DNA from: Dyella jiangningensis
Lineage (GTDB): Bacteria > Pseudomonadota > Gammaproteobacteria > Xanthomonadales > Rhodanobacteraceae
NCBI GenBank assembly: GCA_000632805.1
Contig: CP007444.1
Coordinates: 248,001-312,000, forward strand
Direction: 5' to 3'
Length of the DNA: 64,000 bases
Shown: positions 27,568-40,504 of the stretch, in pieces
Position numbering within the stretch: the first letter of the stretch is position 1
Layout: every line of letters starts with the position of its first letter
Program-made: the position numbers and the translations under genes
The notes under the pieces: model-generated
The model's input: the letters and a program-made list of their open reading frames with translations, nothing else
Databases searched by the model: none
What the model was told of the DNA's origin: nothing

Positions 27568-27637
27568 TGTGGGAGCGCAGCCTGTGCGCGACGGCCACAT
27601 TGTGGTGTGCTCGTCGCGCACAGGGTGCGCTCCCACA
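27568..27637. repeat. Paired REP-type palindrome (inverted pair 1)
   Basis: Two 25-base units in opposite orientation: plus-strand unit 27568-27592 (begins TGTGGGAGCGC, ends GTGCGCGAC) and inverted unit 27613-27637. The same unit recurs in pairs at 43.2 and 49.1 kb. It lies in the gap between the sigma factor gene and pckG. It looks like a Xanthomonadales/Pseudomonas-type repetitive extragenic palindrome. Confidence 0.88.
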
Positions 27638-27691
27638 GAAGAGCATGCCCCAACAAAGGGGGCGTTGCCGGCCGCATGGGCCGGCGCGTGC

Positions 27692-29452
27692 TTACGCGGC
27701 TTCGGCGGTTTTCAGCGCCTCGGCGATGCGCTGCTGTTCGGCCTGCAGTTCATCGGGCAGGCGTTCGCCGAAGCTCTGCAGATAGTCGCCGATGGCCGCG
27801 AGTTCATCGCTCCAGCCGTTGTGGTCGACGTCCAGCAGTGTCTCGATCGTGCGGCGATCCAGTGCGAGACCGTCGAGCTTGAGCTCGCCTTCCGAAGGCA
27901 CGATGCCGATGGGCGTCTGGCGGCCTTTGGCGCGGCCCTCGACGCGGTCGATCATCCACTCGAGCACGCGCAGGTTGTCACCGTAGCCCGGCCACAGGAA
28001 ACGGCCGTCCTCGCCCTTGCGGAACCAGTTCACGTGGAAGATCTTCGGCAGCTTCGCGCCCGGCTTGTCGAACGAGAGCCAGTGACGGAAGTAGTCGCCG
28101 TAGTGGTAGCCGGCGAACGGCTTCATCGCCATCGAATCGCGACGCAGCACGCCCACCGCACCGGTGGCGGCGGCGGTGGTTTCCGAGCCCATGGCGGCAC
28201 CGACCAGCACGCCGTGCGCCCAGTCGCGTGCCTGGAACACCAGCGGTACCAGCGATGGGCGGCGGCCGCCGAACACGATGGCGCTGATCGGCACGCCCTG
28301 CGAATCTTCCGCACGCGGCGACCACGTCGGGCACTGCTTGGCGCTCACGGTGAAACGCGAATTGGGATGCGCGGCGGGACCATTGGCGGGATCGTACGGG
28401 CGGCCCTGCCAGTCGGTCACGGGCTCGCCCGGCAGGCCTTCCCACCACGGCTGGTTGTCGGCGGTGACGGCGACGTTGGTGAAGATGGTGTCGCGCGCGA
28501 TGGTCGTCAGCGCGTTGGGATTGGTCGCGTCGCTGGTGCCCGGTGCGACGCCGAAATAGCCGGCTTCCGGGTTGATCGCGTATAGACGTCCATCCGCTCC
28601 CGGGCGCATCCAGCAGATGTCGTCGCCCACGGTCCACACCTTCCAGCCGTCCTGGCGGTAACCTTCCGGCGGAATGAGCATGGCGAGGTTGGTCTTGCCG
28701 CAGGCGGACGGGAACGCGGCGGCGACATAGTGCGTCTCGCCCTTCGGATTCTCGATGCCGACGATCAGCATGTGCTCGGCCAGCCAGCCTTCGGACTTCG
28801 CCTGGAAGCTGGCGATGCGCAGCGCGTGGCACTTCTTGCCCAGGAGCGCATTGCCGCCGTAGCCCGAGCCGTACGACTTGATGGTCAGCTCTTCGGGGAA
28901 ATGCATGATGAAGCGGCGTTCCGGATCGAGCTCGCCGGTGGAGTGCAGGCCCTTCACGAACGTGCCTTCGCGCTCGATGCGCGCCTGCGCGGCGGCGCCC
29001 ATGCGCGTCATGGTGCGCATGTTGGCCACCACGTACGGGCTGTCGGTGATTTCCACGCCGCAACGCGCGAGCGGGGAGTCGATCGGGCCCATGCAGTACG
29101 GGATGACATACATGGTGCGGCCTTCCATGCAGCCGTCGAACAGCGCGTCCATCTTGGTGTGCGCCTCGGTGGGCGACATCCAGTGATTGTTCGGGCCGGC
29201 GTCCTGTTCGTCCTCGGTGCAGACGAAGGTGAGGTGCTCGACGCGGGCCACGTCGGAGGGGCTTGAGCGGTGCAGGTAGCAGCCCGGGTGGGTTTCCTGA
29301 TTGAGCTCGATCAAATCGCCGGTCTGCAGCATTTGCTCCACGAGCTGGCGGTATTCAGCGTCCGAGCCGTCGCACCAATGGATCTTCGCGGGGCGGGTCA
29401 GGGCCGCCACTTCGTCAACCCAGCGTTGCAGCGATTCCAGCTTGCTCGACAT
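27692..29452 (-). CDS. pckG: Phosphoenolpyruvate carboxykinase (GTP)
   Basis: A 586-residue GTP-dependent PEPCK, which converts oxaloacetate to phosphoenolpyruvate for gluconeogenesis. Characteristic segments are HWCDGSDAEY near the N-terminus, YGSGYGGNALLGKKC, the P-loop-like FPSACGKTNLAM, and a WxRKGEDGRFLWPGYGDN segment. The ATG at 29452 has GAGG eight bases upstream on the minus strand, which favours it over an in-frame ATG four codons earlier. The length matches the GTP class, not the ATP class. Confidence 0.96.
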   Translation of the reverse strand: MSSKLESLQRWVDEVAALTRPAKIHWCDGSDAEYRQLVEQMLQTGDLIELNQETHPGCYLHRSSPSDVARVEHLTFVCTEDEQDAGPNNHWMSPTEAHTKMDALFDGCMEGRTMYVIPYCMGPIDSPLARCGVEITDSPYVVANMRTMTRMGAAAQARIEREGTFVKGLHSTGELDPERRFIMHFPEELTIKSYGSGYGGNALLGKKCHALRIASFQAKSEGWLAEHMLIVGIENPKGETHYVAAAFPSACGKTNLAMLIPPEGYRQDGWKVWTVGDDICWMRPGADGRLYAINPEAGYFGVAPGTSDATNPNALTTIARDTIFTNVAVTADNQPWWEGLPGEPVTDWQGRPYDPANGPAAHPNSRFTVSAKQCPTWSPRAEDSQGVPISAIVFGGRRPSLVPLVFQARDWAHGVLVGAAMGSETTAAATGAVGVLRRDSMAMKPFAGYHYGDYFRHWLSFDKPGAKLPKIFHVNWFRKGEDGRFLWPGYGDNLRVLEWMIDRVEGRAKGRQTPIGIVPSEGELKLDGLALDRRTIETLLDVDHNGWSDELAAIGDYLQSFGERLPDELQAEQQRIAEALKTAEAA

Positions 29453-29633
29453 CACGTTCCTCACTCTGGTCTTAAGCCAAAAAAGAGCAGAAACGCTAAC
29501 TTACGAACACTGGCATCGCAAGCTGTAACGCAGCATAGGACAACTGGGCGCAGCATAAATCGCTGCCCGGGCCAGTAGTTAGAAGCCGGGGTGCAGACCA
29601 CTTTGGGCCCTTTGCTACCAGTGGGCGGCGGCC

Positions 29634-29663
29634 ATAAAAAAACGCCGCCCAAGGGCGGCGTTT
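29634..29663 (-). terminator. Terminator of the TetR-family gene
   Basis: On the minus strand a G/C-rich stem (ACGCCGCCC with GGGCGGCGT, 29642-29661) is followed by seven T residues, the complement of the A-run at about 29635-29641. It lies 25 bases after the TetR gene stop and upstream of pckG. Confidence 0.88.
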
Positions 29664-29687
29664 CATGTCGGCGAATGGCGAGTCCGC

Positions 29688-30266
29688 TCAGTTTGGGGTA
29701 AGCGTGCGGATCATGTGCTCGACGTAGGCGTCGAATTCCTCATGGCTGATCCGCGGCAGGCCAAGCGTGAAGTTGAGCTGCAGGAAGCCCACGTATGCGG
29801 CATAGGTCAGTCGGGCACGGTTGAGCGCCTCGACCGGCTCCAGCCCGGCTTCCTTGTAGATGTTGGTGAGGAATTCCATGCGACGCTGCGAAACGCGCGC
29901 CATCACTGGCACCACCTGCGGATGGTCAAGGGCTTTCAGCAGGGCGGCATATACGCGGTGGGGAGCCAGTTCGTGCGCCACGCGGCGAAACAGTTCCGGC
30001 AGGCGCGCACGCGGATCGGGCATGGCCTCGATCTGCGAGATGACTTCCCGCTCGCCGTACTGTTCCCAACGTTCCAGCGCGGCCTGAAGCAGGGCTTCGC
30101 GGGTGCGGAAATGCCAGTAGAAACTGCCCTTGGTCACGCCAAGCTGGCGGGCCAGGGCCTCGACGGCGAGCGCATTGACGCCCTGGTCGGCGATCAGCTT
30201 GAGGGCCGCGTCTTCCCAATCCTCGGCGGAAAGACGGGTGCGTTCAGGTTTGGCGCTAGCATTCAT
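29688..30266 (-). CDS. TetR-family transcriptional regulator
   Basis: A 192-residue repressor. The N-terminal helix-turn-helix (about 14-58) reads DAALKLIADQGVNALAVEAL and ARQLGVTKGSFYWHFRTREA; the C-terminal part is the ligand-binding domain. It is divergent from an alpha/beta hydrolase, FadE and DUF4442 group, so it may control lipid breakdown in the manner of PsrA or FadR-like TetR proteins; this is inferred from position only. A near-perfect 18-bp palindrome in the intergenic region at 30373-30390 is a candidate operator. Confidence 0.9.
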   Translation of the reverse strand: MNASAKPERTRLSAEDWEDAALKLIADQGVNALAVEALARQLGVTKGSFYWHFRTREALLQAALERWEQYGEREVISQIEAMPDPRARLPELFRRVAHELAPHRVYAALLKALDHPQVVPVMARVSQRRMEFLTNIYKEAGLEPVEALNRARLTYAAYVGFLQLNFTLGLPRISHEEFDAYVEHMIRTLTPN

Positions 30267-30372
30267 GCCCGTATGTTAACGCAGTCCGGGGCCTTGCACG
30301 GTCCTTGGCTGGAAGTCGTTGGGCTGGTAGCCGGCTGCGGCGGCGCATATTGACGTGGCGGTTTGCCGCAAT

Positions 30373-30390
30373 CCATACTCATGCGTATGG
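30373..30390. promoter_or_regulatory. Candidate TetR-type operator palindrome
   Basis: An 18-base inverted repeat, CCATACTCA/TGCGTATGG, with 8 of 9 base pairs matching. It sits between the divergent TetR and hydrolase genes and overlaps the likely start codons of the hydrolase at 30381 and 30387. Length and symmetry fit a TetR-family operator. No binding evidence can be read from sequence. Confidence 0.4.
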
Positions 30391-31280
30391 TATCGACCAC
30401 TCCCAACGAAAAGACGATCTCGCAGGTGGCTGCGATTGATGGGCTTAAGCTGGCCGTCGAGGTGCGTCATGCCTCGGGGGCACCGACGCTGCTGTTCGCC
30501 CACGGCTTCGGCCAGACCCGCGGCGCATGGCATGGCACTTCGTTGGCGCTGGCGGCCCAGGGTTACCGTTGCGTGAGCTTCGATGCCCGCGGGCACGGCG
30601 AGAGCGACCGCGTGCCGGGCGGCGACTACCACATGGAGCAGTTCATCGGCGATCTGCGCGTGCTGGCTCATGCCGAGTTGAGCAAGCCGATCCTGGTCGG
30701 CGCCTCCATGGGCGGCCTGCTTGGGCTGATGCTGGCGGGCGAGATCGATCCCGGCGCGTTCCGCGCCCTGGTGCTGGTGGATATCACGCCGCGTTGGGAA
30801 ACGGCCGGCGTCGAGCGCATCTTGGCCTTCATGCAGGCCCATCCGGATGGATTCGCCAGCTATGCCGAGGCCGCCGAGGAGATCGCCAGGTACCTGCCGC
30901 ATCGCACCGAGCGCAAGAGCGAGGACCAGCTTCGCCCGCTGTTGCGCGAAGGCGCCGATGGCCGCCTGCGCTGGCATTGGGATCCGGCATTGCTGGGTGG
31001 CGAACTGGTGCGCGAAAGCGAACGCTACCAGCCCCGCCTGATGGCCGCCGCGGCCAAGGTCGCCGTGCCCGTGCTGCTTCTTTCAGGTGGCCGCAGCGAT
31101 GTGGTGTCGCGCGACACCGTCGGTGAATTCCTGAAGCTGGTGCCGCATGCCGAGCACGTGGAACTGCCACGCGCGACGCACATGGTGGCCGGCGACGCCA
31201 ACGATGCCTTCATCCGCGAAATCGCACGTTTCGTGGGCAAGCTTTCCAGTCCCGACCGCAGCGATGCGGTGACTGCGTGA
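30381..31280 (+). CDS. Alpha/beta-fold hydrolase
   Basis: A 299-residue alpha/beta hydrolase. The oxyanion-hole segment is FAHGFGQTRGAW, the nucleophile elbow is GASMGG with S109, and the catalytic histidine is in RATHMVAGD near the C-terminus. The substrate is unknown; relatives include epoxide hydrolases, esterases and lactonases. The start is uncertain: ATG 30381 and ATG 30387 both lack a clear ribosome binding site and overlap a palindrome, so translation could begin slightly later. It is followed 43 bases later by fadE and may be co-transcribed. Confidence 0.82.
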   Translation: MRMVSTTPNEKTISQVAAIDGLKLAVEVRHASGAPTLLFAHGFGQTRGAWHGTSLALAAQGYRCVSFDARGHGESDRVPGGDYHMEQFIGDLRVLAHAELSKPILVGASMGGLLGLMLAGEIDPGAFRALVLVDITPRWETAGVERILAFMQAHPDGFASYAEAAEEIARYLPHRTERKSEDQLRPLLREGADGRLRWHWDPALLGGELVRESERYQPRLMAAAAKVAVPVLLLSGGRSDVVSRDTVGEFLKLVPHAEHVELPRATHMVAGDANDAFIREIARFVGKLSSPDRSDAVTA

Positions 31281-31323
31281 ACCCTATGAACCACCATGTC
31301 GTCATCCGTAACGAGGTGTTGTG

Positions 31324-33795
31324 ATGCCTGTGATCCTGACCCTGCTGGCGGCGCTGATTGCCACCGGCGCCTGTGCCTACCACCGCAGCAGCCTGCGCAC
31401 GTGGGCGATCGTGACGGTGATCACCACCGTCGTGGTCGGTGCGCTTACCGGCGCGCCGTGGACCACCTTCATCCTGCTGGTGATCGAGCTCGGCATCGCC
31501 GTGCCGCTGCTGATGAAGACCTTCCGTCGCAAGCAGATCACCGCGCCGCTCTTGAAGATGTTCGCCAAGGTGACGCCGAAGCTGTCGGAGACCGAACAGA
31601 CCGCGCTGGAAGCGGGCACCGTCGGCTTCGAAGGCGAACTGTTCTCCGGCAAGCCCGACTGGCATGAGTTGCTCAAGCAGCCCAAGCCCGAGCTGAGCGT
31701 GGAAGAGCAGGCCTTCATGGACGGCCCGGTCGAAGAGCTGTGCGGCATGATTGACGACTGGCAGATCACGCACGAGCTGGCCGATCTTCCGCCGGAAGTC
31801 TGGGCCTTCATCAAGAAGCACAAGTTCTTCGGCATGATCATCCCGAAGCAGTACGGTGGCCTGGGCTTCTCGGCGCTGGCGCATTCGGCGGTGCTGCAGA
31901 AGCTGGCAACGATGTCGGCCACCGTGGCTTCGACCGTCGCGGTGCCGAACTCGCTCGGCCCGGCCGAACTGCTGCTGCACTACGGCAGCGACGAGCAGAA
32001 GAACCACTACCTGCCGCGCCTGGCGATCGGTGAGGAAATCCCGTGTTTCGCACTCACCGGTCCGTATGCCGGTTCCGACGCCACGTCGATCACCGACTTT
32101 GGGCTCGTGTGCAAGCAGATGGTGGATGGTGTCGAAACGCTGGGCATGAAGCTCACCTTCGACAAGCGCTACATCACGCTGGCGCCGATCGCGACGGTGG
32201 TGGGCCTGGCCTTCCGCCTGTATGACCCGGACAAGCTGCTGGGCGACAAGGAAGACCTGGGCATCACGCTGGCGCTGCTGCCGCGAAGCACGCCGGGCCT
32301 GGAAATCGGCCGCCGTCACTTCCCGCTCAACATCCCGTTCCAGAACGGCCCGCTGCACGGCAAGGACGTGTTCGTGCCGCTCTCGGTGCTGATCGGCGGT
32401 CCACACATGGCCGGCCATGGCTGGCGCATGCTGGTGGAATGCCTGTCGGTCGGGCGCGCGATCTCGCTGCCGTCCAACGCCACTGGTGGCGTGCGCGCTG
32501 CGGTGGCCGCGACGGGTGCGTATGCGCGCATGCGCAAGCAGTTCGGGCTTTCCATCGCCCGCTTCGAAGGCGTGGAAGAAGCGCTCGCGCGCATCGGTGG
32601 CCTGACCTATGCGACGGCTGCACTGTCGCGTGCTACGGCGGCGGCGGTGGATCGCGGCGAGAAGCCGGCAGTGCCGTCGGCGATCGCCAAGTACCACGCC
32701 ACCGAATGGGGGCGCGTGATCGCCGGCGATGCGCTGGACGTGCACGGCGGCAAGGGCGTGCAGCTCGGCCCGAAGAACTACGCGGGCCGCGCGTGGCAGG
32801 GCGTGCCGATCGCCATCACGGTGGAAGGCGCCAACATCATGACGCGCAGCCTGATGATCTTCGGGCAGGGCGCCATCCGCTGCCATCCTTACGTGCTGAA
32901 AGAGATGCAGGCGCTGTCGATCGCCGATTACGGTGAGCGCCTGCGCACGTTTGATCGCGCGCTGTTCGGCCATATCGGCTTTGGCATCTCCAACGCGGTG
33001 CGCAGCTTCACGCTGGGCATTACGGGTTCGCGTATCGGCGATACCGCGGGTGATGCGTACACGCGTCGCTACTATCGCAAGCTCAATCGCTACTCGGCGG
33101 CGCTGGCGTTGTGTGCCGACACCTTCATGGGCGTGCTGGGCGGCAAGCTGAAGTTCAAGGAAAAGCTCTCCGCGCGCCTCGGCGACGTGCTGAGCTATCT
33201 GTACATCGCCAGCGCGATGCTCAAGCGCTACGAGGACACCGGTCGTCCGGAAGCGGATCGCCCGCTGCTGGCCTGGGCCTTCCACGAGTGCATGTGGCGT
33301 ACGCAGATGGCGCTGGATGGTGCGATCCGCAACTTCCCGGTGAAGCCGGTAGCGTGGTTGCTACGCGTGCTCGTGTTTCCGTTCGGTCGTCGCGAAGTGC
33401 CGCCGTCGGATCGCCTGGGTCGCCGCGTGGCCGCGATCATCACGGCACCGGGCGAAGCGCGCGATCGCCTCACCGAGTGGGTGTATCTCGCGCCGACCGC
33501 GAACAACACCATCGGTCGCATGAACGCGTTGCTGCCTGACGTGATCGCCGCCGAGCCGGTGGAGCGCAAGTTCGGCAAGGCGCAGAAGGCGGGCCAGTTC
33601 AAGTCGCACGATTACAACGGCCAGCTCGCCGAAGCGCTGCAGGCCGGCGTGATCACCGCGCCCGAACACGACCTGCTCAAGCGCGTGCGCGACGGCGTGG
33701 CGGAGTTCATTGCGGTGGACGATTTCGACCCGGCAGAACTGCGCAGCGCCGTGAGTCGGGCCGACCGAAACAAGAAACTGGCCGACGCGGCCTGA
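31324..33795 (+). CDS. fadE: Acyl-CoA dehydrogenase FadE
   Basis: An 823-residue enzyme for the first step of fatty acid beta-oxidation. The length and layout match FadE: an N-terminal hydrophobic segment (about 1-60), a helical linker, the acyl-CoA dehydrogenase core (about 130-500, with KQYGGLGFSALAHSAVL, CFALTGPYAGSDATS and HGGKGVQLGPKNYAG), and a large C-terminal extension (DUF1974 type). The ATG at 31324 follows GAGG at good spacing; a GTG immediately before it is in frame. Electrons would pass via ETF to the oxidoreductase at the left edge of the window. Confidence 0.95.
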   Translation: MPVILTLLAALIATGACAYHRSSLRTWAIVTVITTVVVGALTGAPWTTFILLVIELGIAVPLLMKTFRRKQITAPLLKMFAKVTPKLSETEQTALEAGTVGFEGELFSGKPDWHELLKQPKPELSVEEQAFMDGPVEELCGMIDDWQITHELADLPPEVWAFIKKHKFFGMIIPKQYGGLGFSALAHSAVLQKLATMSATVASTVAVPNSLGPAELLLHYGSDEQKNHYLPRLAIGEEIPCFALTGPYAGSDATSITDFGLVCKQMVDGVETLGMKLTFDKRYITLAPIATVVGLAFRLYDPDKLLGDKEDLGITLALLPRSTPGLEIGRRHFPLNIPFQNGPLHGKDVFVPLSVLIGGPHMAGHGWRMLVECLSVGRAISLPSNATGGVRAAVAATGAYARMRKQFGLSIARFEGVEEALARIGGLTYATAALSRATAAAVDRGEKPAVPSAIAKYHATEWGRVIAGDALDVHGGKGVQLGPKNYAGRAWQGVPIAITVEGANIMTRSLMIFGQGAIRCHPYVLKEMQALSIADYGERLRTFDRALFGHIGFGISNAVRSFTLGITGSRIGDTAGDAYTRRYYRKLNRYSAALALCADTFMGVLGGKLKFKEKLSARLGDVLSYLYIASAMLKRYEDTGRPEADRPLLAWAFHECMWRTQMALDGAIRNFPVKPVAWLLRVLVFPFGRREVPPSDRLGRRVAAIITAPGEARDRLTEWVYLAPTANNTIGRMNALLPDVIAAEPVERKFGKAQKAGQFKSHDYNGQLAEALQAGVITAPEHDLLKRVRDGVAEFIAVDDFDPAELRSAVSRADRNKKLADAA

Positions 33796-33852
33796 TTCCA
33801 ACGTTGCAAAAAAGGGCGGAGCCAAGCGCTTCGCCCTGGCCGGAGGTTCGCC

Positions 33853-34323
33853 ATGAGTCAGGCGTTGTCGCTGTATCGCCGTCTGGTGTCGGTGCCGGGT
33901 GGACGCTGGTTGTACGGCCGCCTGATCTGCTTCAAGGCGCCTTACTTCGCCACCATCGCGCCGCGCTTCGTGGCATTGGAGCCGGGACGCTGCGCGGTGG
34001 ACATCCGCGATCGTCGCCGCGTGCACAACCACATCGGCACGGTGCATGCCATTGCGCTATGCAACGCGGCGGAACTCACCGCCGGCATGATGACCGACGT
34101 CACCATCCCATCGCGCATGCGCTGGATCCCCAAGGGCATGACGGTGCAATACCTGGCCAAGGCGACGGGCACGTTGCGTGCGGAAGCTACGCCGGAATCC
34201 GCTGCCGTCGAAGCGACCAGCGGTTATGCGTGGCCCGTGAACGTCAGTGTGCGCAACGCGGCTGGCGAAGAAGTGTTCCACGCACGCATCGACATGTGGG
34301 TGTCGCCGCGCAAGGACGCGTGA
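33853..34323 (+). CDS. DUF4442 hotdog-fold protein, possible thioesterase
   Basis: A 156-residue protein of the DUF4442 (YiiD C-terminal/PaaI-related hotdog) family, with the typical HNHIGTVHAIALCNAAELTA motif followed by VTIPSRMRWIPKGMTVQYLA. A hotdog fold beside fadE suggests acyl-CoA thioester hydrolysis, but this is inferred. The ATG at 33853 follows GGAGG with good spacing. It is 57 bases after fadE. Confidence 0.85.
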   Translation: MSQALSLYRRLVSVPGGRWLYGRLICFKAPYFATIAPRFVALEPGRCAVDIRDRRRVHNHIGTVHAIALCNAAELTAGMMTDVTIPSRMRWIPKGMTVQYLAKATGTLRAEATPESAAVEATSGYAWPVNVSVRNAAGEEVFHARIDMWVSPRKDA

Positions 34324-34326
34324 ACG

Positions 34327-35322
34327 TCAGGAGGCGAGCACGCAGCGGTTCTTGCCCGCGTCCTTGGCCTGGTAGAGCGCCCGGTCGGCGCACTGGATCA
34401 GTTCTTCATCGCCCTGGGTGACGCCTTGCCACATGGCCACGCCGATGCTGGCGCTGACATTCGCAACGAAGGGGCCGTGCCGCCCTTCGAGCGGATAAGG
34501 CTCGGCGAGGATCGCGCAGAGTTCCTCGCAGCGCCTGACCAGTGAACCTGCGTTGTCGACGTCCTCAAGGATCACGGCGAATTCGTCGCCCCCCAATCGC
34601 GCCACCGTATCGTTTGCGCGCACCTCCCCGGTAAGGCGTTCGGCGATCGCCTGCAGCAAGGCATCGCCTGCGGGGTGCCCGTGGTTGTCGTTCACGCCCT
34701 TGAAGCCATCGATGTCGAGCAGGGCCAGGCCAAACTGCGTCAGGTGGCGTGGCGCGCGCTGCATCGCCGTCGTCAGGCGGTCGTGGAACAGCGTGCGATT
34801 GGGCAGGCCGGTGAGCGTGTCGTGCGTGGCCTGGTGCAGGATGCGCTCTTCGATGCGCATGCGCTCGCCGATTTCCCGGTTGAGCTGGTCGTTGCGCTCT
34901 TCCAGTTCTTCCAGCGTCGCCTTCAGCGCCGCGCGCGCCCGATACAGCTCGAGGAAGACGCGCACCTTTGACTGCAGGATCATGTCGTTGATGGGCTTGG
35001 CGATGTAATCCACCGCGCCGAAGTGGTAGCCGCGCACGCGATTGATGTCATCGGCATAGGCCGCCGTGACGAAGATGATCGGCGTGTCGCGCAGCCGCTC
35101 GTCTTCGCCGATCAGGAACGCCACCTCGAAGCCATCCATCTCGGGCATGTTCACGTCGAGCAGGATCAGCGCGAATTCGTGGTCCAGGCAAAGCGCCAGC
35201 GCTTCATTGCCGCTGCCGGCCTCGAACAGCTGCGCGCCGCTGCCGGCCAGCAGGTGCCGCATGGCGACCAGGTTGGCCGGCGTGTCATCGACGACGAGGA
35301 TCTTCGGGGGAGGCATGTTCAT
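34327..35322 (-). CDS. Response regulator with diguanylate cyclase output (REC-GGDEF)
   Basis: A 331-residue regulator. The receiver domain (about 6-125) has phosphoacceptor D56 (LLDVNMPEMDG) and the conserved lysine in IAKPIND. A coiled coil (about 127-160) leads to a GGDEF domain with GGDEF at 244-248 and a canonical RxxD inhibitory site at R235-D238. It should make c-di-GMP when phosphorylated. The start ATG 35322 overlaps the cheB stop (ATGA), so it is the last gene of a coupled four-gene cassette starting with the hybrid kinase. Confidence 0.93.
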   Translation of the reverse strand: MNMPPPKILVVDDTPANLVAMRHLLAGSGAQLFEAGSGNEALALCLDHEFALILLDVNMPEMDGFEVAFLIGEDERLRDTPIIFVTAAYADDINRVRGYHFGAVDYIAKPINDMILQSKVRVFLELYRARAALKATLEELEERNDQLNREIGERMRIEERILHQATHDTLTGLPNRTLFHDRLTTAMQRAPRHLTQFGLALLDIDGFKGVNDNHGHPAGDALLQAIAERLTGEVRANDTVARLGGDEFAVILEDVDNAGSLVRRCEELCAILAEPYPLEGRHGPFVANVSASIGVAMWQGVTQGDEELIQCADRALYQAKDAGKNRCVLAS

Positions 35323-35918
35323 GGCAGGCACAGTCGATTGAGCAGCGGTGCGATGGCCGCCAGGGGAACGCAGTAGTCGGCGCCAGCGATCTCCAGCGCC
35401 GCCGTTGGCATGGCGGTTGCCTCGGCGTCGACGGGGTCCTGCACGATGGCAACGCCACCGTTGCGACGGACCCATGCGAGTCCTTCGGCGCCGTCGCTGT
35501 TGGCGCCGGTAAGCACCACGCCGATCAGGGCCTCGCGGTACGCCTCGGCCGCCGATTCGAACAACACGTCGATCGAGGGACGGGCGTAACTCACGCGCTC
35601 ATCGACCGACAGCGCGAAGCGGCGGTTGTTTTCGATCAGCAGGTGATAACCGCTGGGTGCCACCTGGATCACTCCCGCCTCCACCGGCGCGCGTTCGGTC
35701 GCTTCCTTCACGGGCAGCGTGGCGTGTTGAGCGAGCAGCTCGCACATCATGTCGACCGTGGCGGAGCCGGTATGGCAGCAAACGACAATGGCTTGCTCCA
35801 GGTTGGGTAGCAGCGCGGAAAAAAGCGATTCCAGCGCGGTGAGACCGCCCGCCGAGCAACCGATCACGATGGCCTGCGGCGTCGCCACGTCAACCCGCTC
35901 CCGTGCTGCGAGGGCCAA
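35319..35918 (-). CDS. Stand-alone CheB-type methylesterase domain
   Basis: A protein of up to 199 residues comprising only the CheB methylesterase domain, without a receiver domain. The catalytic triad is S22 (GCSAGG), H49 (VCCHTGS) and D142 (TGANSDGAEG). The start is either ATG 35918, which overlaps the end of cheR by 29 bases, or GTG 35888, which lies just after the cheR stop and has GGAG nine bases upstream. Its usual role is demethylation or deamidation of chemoreceptors, but no chemoreceptor gene is in the cassette, so the substrate is unclear. Confidence 0.9.
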   Translation of the reverse strand: MALAARERVDVATPQAIVIGCSAGGLTALESLFSALLPNLEQAIVVCCHTGSATVDMMCELLAQHATLPVKEATERAPVEAGVIQVAPSGYHLLIENNRRFALSVDERVSYARPSIDVLFESAAEAYREALIGVVLTGANSDGAEGLAWVRRNGGVAIVQDPVDAEATAMPTAALEIAGADYCVPLAAIAPLLNRLCLP

Positions 35919-36755
35919 GACGATAAATGCGCAGCGCGGCGTTGACGGGCGTGAAGTCGGCCGCGGAGGGCGCGAAGTCCAGGCTTTCGCGCGTGCCCAG
36001 GCACAGGAATCCGCCGCGCACCAGGCTGTCGCGGAACAAGGCGATCGTGCGGTCCTGCAGCGGATCGGAAAAGTAGATCAGCACGTTTCGGCACATCACC
36101 ATGTGCGCTTCGCAGAACACCTCGTCGGTGACCAGGTTGTGGTTGGCGAAGGTCACGTGGCGGCGCAGCCGCTGGTCGAGCTTGATCAGTTCATAGCGCG
36201 CGCTGTAGTAGTCGGCCAGCGAATGGCTGCCCCCGGCGGCCAGGTAGTTGCGGGACCACAGCTGCGCTTCCTTCGCCGGATAGATGCCCTCCTGGGCGTG
36301 GCGCAGTGCGCTCTCGTTGAAGTCGGTCGCATAGATCTGCGTGCGCTCGTACAGCCCGGCCTCTTCAAGGAGGATGGCCAGCGAGTACACCTCTTGCCCG
36401 TGGGCGCAGCCGGCTTGCCAGATGTTGATCTGCGGATACGAGGCAAGCACCGGAAATACCTGCTCGCGCAGCGCGCGGAACACCTCGGGGTCGCGGAACA
36501 TCTCCGACACCGGCACGGACAAGCCTTCCAGTACCGTGTCGAGGAAACCCGGCTCGTGCAGCAGGCGCGAGGTCAGTTCGCTCACCGTGCCGACGTGCTG
36601 CGATTGCACCAGCTGAAGCACGCGCCGTTTGAGCGATGCTGGTGCGTACTGGCTGAAGTCGTAACCGTAGCGCAGCTTGAGCCCACGCACGAACAGTTCG
36701 ACCTCGATGTCCTGCAGGTCGATATCCGCGATGGGCGCCGGGCGGCCCTTTTCCT

Positions 36756-36759
<4 letters not shown>
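35890..36759 (-). CDS. CheR-type protein-glutamate methyltransferase
   Basis: A 289-residue SAM-dependent methyltransferase. The N-terminal helical domain (YGYDFSQYAPASLKRRV) precedes the methyltransferase core, with the SAM-binding region INIWQAGCAHGQEVYSLAIL and CRNVLIYFSDPLQ. CheR proteins methylate glutamates of chemoreceptors or of kinase-associated sensors. The ATG at 36759 overlaps the kinase stop (ATGA), which decides the start over an upstream in-frame ATG lying inside the kinase gene. It is flanked by the hybrid kinase and cheB. Confidence 0.93.
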
Positions 36760-40412
<3,653 letters not shown>

Positions 40413-40504
40413 GCGTCTTCACGGTTTGGGTGGCCAGGCGGTGCTGCCCGGCCGGGGCGGTTGCTCTCAGGGTATCCGCAGCTTTGTGAAGGCGGTAGCC
40501 GAGC

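Noticed and set aside
31210-33285. Very long minus-strand open frame across fadE
   Set aside because: It is a high-GC shadow of the well-supported fadE gene, rich in His/Arg/Gln, with no domain motifs.
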